Positions 53,243 to 64,000 of a stretch of DNA of 64,000 bases are shown here, piece after piece; within the stretch, counting starts at the first letter, position 1, and each line of letters opens with the position of its first letter. The notes under the pieces are model-generated. The model searched no databases. It was not told where the DNA came from and saw nothing but the letters and a program-made list of their open reading frames with translations. The DNA is from Cronobacter universalis NCTC 9529 (GTDB lineage: Bacteria > Pseudomonadota > Gammaproteobacteria > Enterobacterales > Enterobacteriaceae): contig NZ_CP012257.1 in the NCBI RefSeq assembly GCF_001277175.1, forward strand, positions 310,001 to 374,000. The letters run 5' to 3'. A program made the translations under genes and the position numbers.

Positions 53243-54832
53243 TTAATGGCGGAAATGGCGCATATCAGTGAAGATCATGGCGATGCCGTGTTCGTCGGCG
53301 GCGGCGATCACTTCGTCATCGCGAATCGAACCGCCCGGCTGGATAACACAGGTGATGCCCACGGCCGCGGCGGCGTCGATGCCGTCACGGAACGGGAAGA
53401 ACGCGTCGGAGGCCATCGCCGAGCCTTTGACTTCCAGGCCTTCATCGCCAGCTTTGATACCCGCGATTTTAGCGGAATAGACGCGGCTCATCTGGCCGGC
53501 GCCAATGCCGATGGTCATGTTATCGCGCGCATAAACAATGGCGTTGGATTTCACGAATTTCGCCACTTTCCAGCAGAAGAGCGCGTCGCGCAGCTCCTGT
53601 TCGGTCGGCTGGCGTTTTGTCACTACACGCAGATCGGCTTCGGTCACCATGCCCAGATCGCGGTCCTGGACCAGCAGGCCGCCATTAACGCGTTTGAAAT
53701 CGAGGCCCGGTACGCGAGAGTGCCATTCGCCGCACACCAGTACGCGCACGTTTTGCTTCGCGGCGGTGATTTTCAGGGCTTCTTCACTGGCAGATGGCGC
53801 AATGATGACTTCAACGAACTGGCGAGAAACGATCGCCTGCGCGGTTTCGGCATCCAGCTCGCGGTTAAAGGCGATGATGCCGCCAAAGGCGGACGTCGGG
53901 TCGGTTTTATAAGCGCGGTCATAGGCGTCGAGAATCGAGCTGCTGACGGCAACGCCGCACGGGTTGGCATGCTTCACAATCACGCAGGCCGGTTCGCTGA
54001 ATTCCTTCACGCACTCCAGCGCGGCGTCGGTATCGGCGATGTTGTTATAAGAGAGCGCTTTACCCTGAGCCTGGCGGGCGGTCGCGACAGACGCTTCTTT
54101 AATTTCTTCTTCTATATAGAAGGCAGCCTGCTGATGGCTGTTCTCGCCGTAACGCATATCCTGCTTCTTAATAAAGTTCAGGTTGAGGGTGCGTGGGAAG
54201 CGGCCAGCAGGGGCAGTGGTTTCGCCATGATAAGCAGGCACCAGGCTGCCGAAGTAGTTGGCGATCATGCTGTCATACGCGGCCGTATGCTCGAAGGCTT
54301 TAATGGCGAGATCGAAACGCGTAGTAAAGGACAACGAGCCGTTATTCGCATCCAGCTCTTCAATAATAGCGGTGTAGTCGCTGCTCTTTACCACAATGGC
54401 GACATCTTTATGGTTCTTGGCGGCGGAGCGGACCATCGTCGGGCCGCCGATATCGATATTCTCAACCGCGTCTTCCAGCGTGCAGCCTTCGCGCGCGACC
54501 GTCTGCGCGAACGGGTAGAGGTTCACCACCACCATATCAATCGGGGAGATCGCATGCTGCGCCATGATCTCGTCGTCCTGGCCGCGACGACCCAGAATGC
54601 CGCCGTGGACTTTCGGGTGCAGGGTTTTGACGCGGCCGTCCATCATCTCCGGGAAGCCCGTGTAGTCGGAGACTTCCGTCACCGGCAGACCAGCTTCCGC
54701 CAGCAGCCGAGCCGTACCGCCCGTAGAGAGGAGCTCAACCCCACGCGTTGAGAGTGCGCGGGCGAAGTCGACGATACCGGCTTTGTCAGAAACGCTGAGC
54801 AGAGCGCGGCGTACAGGACGAGGTTGTTGCAT
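53243..54832 (-). CDS. purH: AICAR transformylase / IMP cyclohydrolase PurH
   Basis: Bifunctional enzyme of the last two purine steps to IMP. 529 residues as in E. coli. The N-terminal cyclohydrolase domain (MGS-like: [30 protein letters not shown]) is followed by the transformylase domain with the catalytic Lys-His pair in [13 protein letters not shown]. First gene of purHD. In E. coli its upstream neighbour is rrnE, and an rRNA operon lies there too. Confidence 0.98.
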   Translation of the reverse strand: MQQPRPVRRALLSVSDKAGIVDFARALSTRGVELLSTGGTARLLAEAGLPVTEVSDYTGFPEMMDGRVKTLHPKVHGGILGRRGQDDEIMAQHAISPIDMVVVNLYPFAQTVAREGCTLEDAVENIDIGGPTMVRSAAKNHKDVAIVVKSSDYTAIIEELDANNGSLSFTTRFDLAIKAFEHTAAYDSMIANYFGSLVPAYHGETTAPAGRFPRTLNLNFIKKQDMRYGENSHQQAAFYIEEEIKEASVATARQAQGKALSYNNIADTDAALECVKEFSEPACVIVKHANPCGVAVSSSILDAYDRAYKTDPTSAFGGIIAFNRELDAETAQAIVSRQFVEVIIAPSASEEALKITAAKQNVRVLVCGEWHSRVPGLDFKRVNGGLLVQDRDLGMVTEADLRVVTKRQPTEQELRDALFCWKVAKFVKSNAIVYARDNMTIGIGAGQMSRVYSAKIAGIKAGDEGLEVKGSAMASDAFFPFRDGIDAAAAVGITCVIQPGGSIRDDEVIAAADEHGIAMIFTDMRHFRH

Positions 54833-54951
54833 GTATAAATCCCCTGGATTTGATCATTACAGAAGAGCGTTAGCGAAATTCCAGCCATTTTTTACTGAAA
54901 TGTAGCTCACGCTCCTGAAAAAGCGTGCGTCGTAAACAGGGCTGCATTGTA

Positions 54952-54967
54952 GCGAAAACGTTTGCGT
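54952..54967. promoter_or_regulatory. PurR operator of purHD
   Basis: On the minus strand ACGCAAACGTTTTCGC, matching 15 of 16 positions of the PUR box ACGCAAACGTTTTCGT. A minus-strand -10 TACAAT (54951-54946) abuts it, so PurR with hypoxanthine or guanine would block the promoter. The rest of 54833-54945 is the purH leader, in which I see nothing else. Confidence 0.9.
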
Positions 54968-55084
54968 GGCGCTCGCGAAATTTCGGGGCGTGGTCGGTTT
55001 GTGGATAACTCTGTGTGCAAATGGGTATAAACCGGGGTTTTGCTGGGGAATGCAGCAGTCAGTCATTTTTATGCGATTTATGTG
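54968..55084. other. purHD-rRNA intergenic upstream region
   Basis: Non-coding DNA between the purH promoter and P1 of the rRNA operon. By analogy it should hold Fis sites and an UP element; I see A/T-rich patches but cannot assign exact sites. A DnaA-box-like TGTGGATAA lies at 55000-55008. Confidence 0.4.
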
Positions 55085-55112
55085 TTGCGGGCTCAGGAGA
55101 ACTCCCTATAAT
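55085..55112 (+). promoter_or_regulatory. rRNA operon 2 promoter P1
   Basis: TTGCGG and TATAAT with 16-base spacing, discriminator GCGCCTCC. The core matches operon 1, whereas flanking bases differ, so the two P1 regions are distinct. Confidence 0.85.
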
Positions 55113-55193
55113 GCGCCTCCATCGACACGGCGCTGATGACGAACATCACACAGCGACGGTGAGTCGGAAAGAGAAAAATCCTGAAATTAAGGG

Positions 55194-55221
55194 TTGACTC
55201 TGAAAGAGGAAAGCGTAATAT
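55194..55221 (+). promoter_or_regulatory. rRNA operon 2 promoter P2
   Basis: TTGACT and TAATAT, 16 apart. From here to the 16S end the sequence matches operon 1, apart from a C/T difference in the leader. Confidence 0.88.
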
Positions 55222-55260
55222 ACGCCACCTCGCGACAGCAGGCTGAATGCCGCGTCGCAC

Positions 55261-55272
55261 CGCTCTTTAACA
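55261..55272 (+). promoter_or_regulatory. rrn leader boxA (operon 2)
   Basis: CGCTCTTTAACA antitermination element, as in operon 1. Confidence 0.85.
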
Positions 55273-55410
55273 ATTTATCAGACAATCTGTGTGGGCACTC
55301 GGGGCACTGATATCTTAACGTCTACGGACGATAAACGAATATCAAGTCTCAAGTGAACAACAGTTAATTCATTACGAACTAACAGTTTAATTCTTTGAGC
55401 ATCAGACTTT

Positions 55411-56953
<1,543 letters not shown>

Positions 56954-57032
56954 CCTGAAAGATACAACCTCGTAGTGCTCACACAGATTGTCTGATAGAA
57001 AGTAAAGAAGCAGGGTTGTCTGCGAAAGCGAA

Positions 57033-57108
57033 GTCCCTTTCGTCTAGAGGCCCAGGACACCGCCCTTTCACGGCGGTAACAGGGGTTCGAATCCCCTAAG
57101 GGACGCCA
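57033..57108 (+). tRNA. gltV: tRNA-Glu (TTC)
   Basis: 76 bases, anticodon TTC, encoded CCA. The acceptor stem GTCCCTT/AAGGGAC differs from E. coli by one compensated pair. Sole tRNA of this spacer, the type found in E. coli rrnB, rrnC, rrnE and rrnG. Confidence 0.98.
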
Positions 57109-57181
57109 CCTGCTGGTAATGAGTGAAAGGCGTTACCGATTAATATCTCAAAACTGACTGTAAAGTCACGTTTGAGATATT

Positions 57182-57193
57182 TGCTCTTTAACA
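57182..57193 (+). promoter_or_regulatory. Spacer boxA (operon 2)
   Basis: TGCTCTTTAACA between tRNA-Glu and 23S, as in operon 1. Confidence 0.85.
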
Positions 57194-57310
57194 ATCCGGA
57201 ACAAGCTGAAAATTGAAACAGACACGCTGTTGCATTCTTCCGTAAACAAGGAATGCGCGGTGTGTCAGAGTCTCTCAAACTCGCAGCGCGAAGACTTCTT
57301 CGGGTTGTGA

Positions 57311-60212
<2,902 letters not shown>

Positions 60213-60301
60213 ACAACGCCAAAGAAGTCTGGCGTGTTGAGAGAGATATTCAGCTTGTGACGGATAAACGTTCATGGCGAAAGCGGTGGACGGACAGAAT
60301 T

Positions 60302-60421
60302 TGCCTGGCGGCTGTAGCGCGGTGGTCCCACCTGACCCCATGCCGAACTCAGAAGTGAAACGCCGTAGCGCCGATGGTAGTGTGGGGCCTCCCCATGCGA
60401 GAGTAGGGAACTGCCAGGCAT
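60302..60421 (+). rRNA. rrf: 5S ribosomal RNA, first copy of operon 2
   Basis: 120 bases, same sequence as the operon 1 5S. Followed not by a terminator but by tRNA-Thr. Confidence 0.98.
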
Positions 60422-60433
60422 CAAATTTAGTGT

Positions 60434-60509
60434 GCTGATATGGCTCAGTTGGTAGAGCGCACCCTTGGTAAGGGTGAGGTCCCCAGTTCGACTCTGGGTA
60501 TCAGCACCA
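60434..60509 (+). tRNA. thrV: tRNA-Thr (GGT), distal rRNA copy
   Basis: 76 bases, anticodon GGT, encoded CCA, between two 5S genes. This 5S-thrV-5S tail is the layout of E. coli rrnD. Confidence 0.98.
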
Positions 60510-60544
60510 GTTTTTCGGTTAAAGTTCGGCATTTAAAAAGAATT

Positions 60545-60664
60545 TGTCTGGCGGCTGTAGCGCGGTGGTCCCACCTGACCCCATGCCGAACTCAGAAGTG
60601 AAACGCCGTAGCGCCGATGGTAGTGTGGGGCCTCCCCATGCGAGAGTAGGGAACTGCCAGACAT
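60545..60664 (+). rRNA. rrf: 5S ribosomal RNA, second copy of operon 2
   Basis: 120 bases. It differs from the other 5S genes by C to T at its third base and the matching G to A near the 3' end, which keeps the terminal stem paired. Confidence 0.97.
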
Positions 60665-60673
60665 CAATTAAAG

Positions 60674-60702
60674 AACCCCTCAGCACTGCTGAGGGGTTTT
60701 TG
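60674..60702 (+). terminator. rRNA operon 2 terminator
   Basis: CCCCTCAGC-ACT-GCTGAGGGG plus TTTTT; nearly the same hairpin as at the end of operon 1. Confidence 0.92.
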
Positions 60703-60849
60703 CTTTTATACGATCCACGATTTAATACCCACCGATACTCTTCGCTTCTTTACCCTTAATATTCTTCTGCATCCGAATGCCGCTTTTTCATTGTCCTGCG
60801 ACTCGCCGCGCCGGCAGAAACCATGTTTTCCTCTTTACTCTGGGGTATA

Positions 60850-60887
60850 AAATTAAAAAATAATGCGCCCCACCATAACGGCGGGGC
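60850..60887 (-). terminator. yhdXYZ operon terminator
   Basis: On the minus strand GCCCCGCC-GTTAT-GGTGGGGC, then a T-rich tail (TTATTTTTTAATTT), 11 bases after the yhdZ stop. It converges on the rRNA terminator. Confidence 0.82.
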
Positions 60888-60897
60888 GAAAGGAATA

Positions 60898-61656
60898 TCA
60901 GTGAATAACCTGAGAGAGAAATGCGCGGGTACGTTCTGACTGCGGATTTGAGAAAAATGCCTGCGGCGGCGCCTCCTCTACAATCTCGCCGCGATCCATA
61001 AAGATGACCCGATCCGCCACCGTACGCGCAAAACCCATTTCGTGGGTAACGCATAACATCGTCATACCGGATTCAGCAAGGCCAATCATGGTATCGAGCA
61101 CTTCTTTGACCATCTCCGGATCGAGCGCCGACGTCGGCTCATCAAACAGCATAATTTTCGGTTTCATGCATAACGAACGGGCAATCGCCACGCGTTGCTG
61201 CTGTCCGCCGGAGATCTGCCCCGGGAATTTATGCGCATGCTCTGCAATACGCACCCTTTCCAGATAATGCATCGCCAGCGCTTCCGCCTCTTTTTTAGGA
61301 AGCTTACGCACCCAAATCGGCGCCAGCGTACAGTTCTGCAATACGGTCAGGTGAGGGAACAGATTAAAGTGCTGAAACACCATCCCCACTTCGGTACGTA
61401 CCTTTTCGATATTGCGCAGATCGTCGTTCAGTTCAATACCGTCGACGACAATGCGCCCTTGCTGATGTTCTTCCAGATGATTGATACAGCGGATCGTGGT
61501 CGATTTCCCGGAACCCGAGGGCCCGCACAATACGATGCGCTCCCCTTGTTTCACCTTCAGGTTAATATCTTTAAGTACGTGAAACTGTCCGTACCATTTA
61601 TTCACGTTTTCCAGCGTAATCATCGCGTCGGCAGGCTGCAGTGTTATTTGACTCAT
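60898..61656 (-). CDS. yhdZ: Polar amino-acid ABC transporter ATP-binding protein YhdZ
   Basis: ATPase subunit of a general L-amino-acid ABC importer (AapP type). 252 residues as in E. coli. Walker A GPSGSGKS at 45-52, signature SGGQQQR at 149-155, Walker B IMLFDE at 168-173 and the switch His in THEMGFA. Last gene of yhdXYZ. In E. coli it lies beside rrnD and is likewise convergent with it. Confidence 0.97.
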   Translation of the reverse strand: MSQITLQPADAMITLENVNKWYGQFHVLKDINLKVKQGERIVLCGPSGSGKSTTIRCINHLEEHQQGRIVVDGIELNDDLRNIEKVRTEVGMVFQHFNLFPHLTVLQNCTLAPIWVRKLPKKEAEALAMHYLERVRIAEHAHKFPGQISGGQQQRVAIARSLCMKPKIMLFDEPTSALDPEMVKEVLDTMIGLAESGMTMLCVTHEMGFARTVADRVIFMDRGEIVEEAPPQAFFSNPQSERTRAFLSQVIH

Positions 61657-61664
61657 GGTTATCC

Positions 61665-62762
61665 TCAGTGCGGCGTACGCCCGGTGTGAAAGCGCTTTTC
61701 CAGATGCTGGCTGTAGCGCGACATGCTAAAGCAGAAGATCCAGTAGATCAGCGCGGCGAAAACATAGCCCTCCGTCGACATCCCGAGCCAGGCGGGATCG
61801 ACAGTCGCCTGTTGGACGCTGCTGAACAGATCGAAAAGCCCGATAATAATGACCAGACTCGTATCTTTAAAAAGGGCGATGATGGTATTGACCAGACCCG
61901 GTATCACAAGCTTCAGCGCCTGCGGCAGGATCACCAGCCCCTGCGTTTTCCAGTAGCCCAGCGCCAGTGATTCCGCGGCCTCGTACTGGCCCTTGGGCAG
62001 CGCCTGTAACCCACCACGCACCACTTCCGCCACATAGGCGGACTGGAACAGAATTACCCCGACCAGCGCGCGAATAAGCTTGTCGATGCTGGTTCCTTCC
62101 GCCATAAACAGCGGCAGCATCACGGATGACATAAACAGTACCGTGATAAGCGGTACGCCGCGCCAGAACTCAATAAAAATCACCGAGAGCACCCGCACCA
62201 CCGGCATCCGGGAGCGACGCCCCAGCGCCAGCAGGATCCCCAGCGGCAGCGCGCCGGCTATTCCCACCGAGGCGATAATCAGCGTCAGCGTAAGTCCGCC
62301 CCACTGGCGGGTTTCGACGCGCTCCAGTCCCAGAAAACCGCCATACAGCAGCCACCACACCACAACGGGATATGCGATGGCCCAGCACGCGATATAGCGA
62401 CCGCGCTGCGGCAGAGATTTCCAGAATATTGGCACAATCGAGACCAGACCGATAATCAGCGCCAGATTAATGCGCCAGCGTTCGTTGTGCGGGTAGAGCC
62501 CATACATAAACTGGCCGAAGCGGGCATGAATAAATACCCAGCAGGCGCCTTCTTTGGTGCAGTCGGCGCGGGTGCTGCCTACCCAGTTGGCCTGAAAAAA
62601 CGCCCAGTTCAGCAGCGGCGGGATAAGCTCCCACATCATCCAGAGACAAAACAGCGTCAGCAGGCTATTACTCCAGCTGGAGAACAGGTTTTTGCGCATC
62701 CAGACCAGCGCGCCGCGGTTAACCGGACGCGCAGGAGCAGGCGATATCGCATTCGTCGTCAT
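61665..62762 (-). CDS. yhdY: Amino-acid ABC transporter permease YhdY
   Basis: Inner-membrane permease (AapM type), 365 residues (367 in E. coli). The C-terminal half is a His/Glu/Gln-type permease domain with the EAA loop [24 protein letters not shown] and about five membrane helices; the N-terminal part has extra hydrophobic segments typical of Aap permeases. It pairs with YhdX to form the channel. Starts 3 bases after the yhdX stop. Confidence 0.97.
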   Translation of the reverse strand: MTTNAISPAPARPVNRGALVWMRKNLFSSWSNSLLTLFCLWMMWELIPPLLNWAFFQANWVGSTRADCTKEGACWVFIHARFGQFMYGLYPHNERWRINLALIIGLVSIVPIFWKSLPQRGRYIACWAIAYPVVVWWLLYGGFLGLERVETRQWGGLTLTLIIASVGIAGALPLGILLALGRRSRMPVVRVLSVIFIEFWRGVPLITVLFMSSVMLPLFMAEGTSIDKLIRALVGVILFQSAYVAEVVRGGLQALPKGQYEAAESLALGYWKTQGLVILPQALKLVIPGLVNTIIALFKDTSLVIIIGLFDLFSSVQQATVDPAWLGMSTEGYVFAALIYWIFCFSMSRYSQHLEKRFHTGRTPH

Positions 62763-62765
62763 GGT

Positions 62766-63947
62766 TTAGCGCTCCACCAGGGCTATACGCCGGTTATAAA
62801 GGTTCATCAGGAGTGAAATCGACAGACTGATAATCAGGTAGACCGACATTGTGATAGCGATCGTTTCAATCGCCTGTCCGGTCTGGTTCAGCACCGTACC
62901 GGCAAACAGCGACACCATATCGGGGTAACCGATAGCGGCCGCCAGTGATGAGTTTTTCACAATGTTCAGATACTGGCTGGTTAATGGCGGAATAATGACG
63001 CGCATCGCCTGCGGAATAATCACCTGCCACAGCGTGACCGGGTTCGGCAGGCCTAACGACCGGGCCGCCTCATGCTGGCCGTGCGGGACGGACAAAATCC
63101 CGGCGCGGATAATCTCAGCGATAAAGGCGGAGGTATAAACAGAAAGCGCCAGCGTCAGCGCCGCCAGTTCCGGGATGAGCGCCAGCCCGCCGCGGAAGTT
63201 AAATCCGCGCAGCGCAGGCACATCCCAGTGCAGCGCGGGGCCGAACGCCAGATGCGCCAGCAATGGCAACACAATGATAAGTAACAGCAGCGTCGGCCAG
63301 GTACGCCGCAGCTGGCCCGTTTTCATCTGATGCTTTTTATTAAAGCGATACAACCCGGCGGAAAGTATTAGCGCGATAACCAGCGCGGCGATAAAGGCCA
63401 GTGCGCCTTCTCCCGCCTCAGGCGACGGCAGGTAAAGCCCGCGGTTGCTTAAAAACGCCAGATCGAACGCGCTCACTGCCTGCCGGGGGCCCGGTAAGTT
63501 ACGCAGTACCGCGAAATACCAGAAGAAGATCTGTAACAGCGGCGGAATATTGCGGAAGGTCTCGATATAAATAGTGGAGAGTTTACGCAGCAGCCAGTTA
63601 TCGGAGAGACGCGCAAGGCCGATAAAGAAGCCGAGAAACGAGGCGAAAACGATACAGAGCGCGGAGACCAGCAGCGTATTCATCAGACCGACCAGGAAAA
63701 CGCGGCCATACGTATCGCCTTCCTGGTAATCAATCAGATGCTGAACGATGCCAAACCCGGCGCTGCGTTCGAGAAACGCAAACCCCGAGGTAATACCCCG
63801 GCTGTTCAGGTTGGTAATGGTGTTATGAATTAAATACGCGGCGATGCCAAGCACGACAGCAATCGCCACAATCTGGTACAGCCACGCGCGAACCGCAGGG
63901 CTGGAAAGGGAGAGAGGTCCTTTCACGCCAGGGCGTCGATGCAACAT
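62766..63947 (-). CDS. yhdX: Amino-acid ABC transporter permease YhdX
   Basis: Inner-membrane permease (AapQ type), 393 residues as in E. coli. A long N-terminal region with several hydrophobic segments is followed by the permease domain with the EAA loop HEAARSLGLPNPVTLWQVIIPQAMR. GAGGTTT serves as ribosome-binding site. The binding-protein gene (yhdW in E. coli) is expected just outside the window, upstream on this strand. Confidence 0.97.
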   Translation of the reverse strand: MLHRRPGVKGPLSLSSPAVRAWLYQIVAIAVVLGIAAYLIHNTITNLNSRGITSGFAFLERSAGFGIVQHLIDYQEGDTYGRVFLVGLMNTLLVSALCIVFASFLGFFIGLARLSDNWLLRKLSTIYIETFRNIPPLLQIFFWYFAVLRNLPGPRQAVSAFDLAFLSNRGLYLPSPEAGEGALAFIAALVIALILSAGLYRFNKKHQMKTGQLRRTWPTLLLLIIVLPLLAHLAFGPALHWDVPALRGFNFRGGLALIPELAALTLALSVYTSAFIAEIIRAGILSVPHGQHEAARSLGLPNPVTLWQVIIPQAMRVIIPPLTSQYLNIVKNSSLAAAIGYPDMVSLFAGTVLNQTGQAIETIAITMSVYLIISLSISLLMNLYNRRIALVER

Positions 63948-63980
63948 AGGTAAACCTCAGGCAACCATAACTCTGGGCTG

Positions 63981-64000
63981 GGCGTCGCCAGGGCGACGCC
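63981..64000. other. GC-rich hairpin upstream of yhdX
   Basis: GGCGTCGCC-AG-GGCGACGCC, a perfect 9-bp inverted repeat at the window edge with no T-run. Hairpins in this place commonly protect the upstream binding-protein mRNA and lower permease expression; that role is inferred. Confidence 0.6.

Overview
The window is chromosomal DNA from an enteric gammaproteobacterium (Enterobacteriaceae). Nearly every gene has a full-length counterpart in Escherichia coli in the same local order. Codon use is GC-leaning, and the 16S and coding sequences look closest to the Cronobacter/Franconibacter/Enterobacter side of the family; I cannot fix the genus by eye. No prophage, insertion sequence, CRISPR array or plasmid gene is visible.

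Layout. (1) 1-14788: ubiB (cut by the window edge), tatABC, tatD, a glycine-zipper envelope protein, rfaH, ubiD, fre, a small exported protein, fadBA with a FadR operator, pepQ-yigZ-trkH-hemG. (2) 14789-20280: a complete rRNA operon with tRNA-Ile and tRNA-Ala in the spacer. (3) 20427-37977: murB-birA, coaA, tRNAs Thr-Tyr-Gly-Thr with tufB, secE-nusG, rplKA, rplJL-rpoBC. (4) 38120-40942: a short accessory island with an exported alpha/beta hydrolase, a membrane-anchored AraC-type regulator and an orphan PTS IIB/IIA pair controlled by apparent CRP and LacI-family sites. (5) 41256-46842: thiCEFSGH behind a TPP riboswitch. (6) 46902-54832: rsd, nudC-hemE-nfi-yjaG, hupA, yjaH, purHD with a PurR box. 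(7) 54833-60702: a second rRNA operon with tRNA-Glu in the spacer and a 5S/tRNA-Thr/5S tail. (8) 60898-63947: the yhdXYZ amino-acid ABC transporter.

The main large-scale observation is that both rRNA operons sit at junctions absent from E. coli K-12. The first joins the left flank of rrnA (hemG) to the right flank of rrnB (murB). The second joins the left flank of rrnE (purH, tRNA-Glu) to the right flank of rrnD (5S-thrV-5S-yhdZ). This pattern is expected from recombination between rRNA operons, including a rrnD/rrnE inversion, but a short-read misassembly across rRNA repeats would look the same.

I found no convincingly new molecular system. The best candidates for unexplained biology are the rpoC-thiH island, the fre-fadA exported protein and the glycine-zipper protein next to rfaH.
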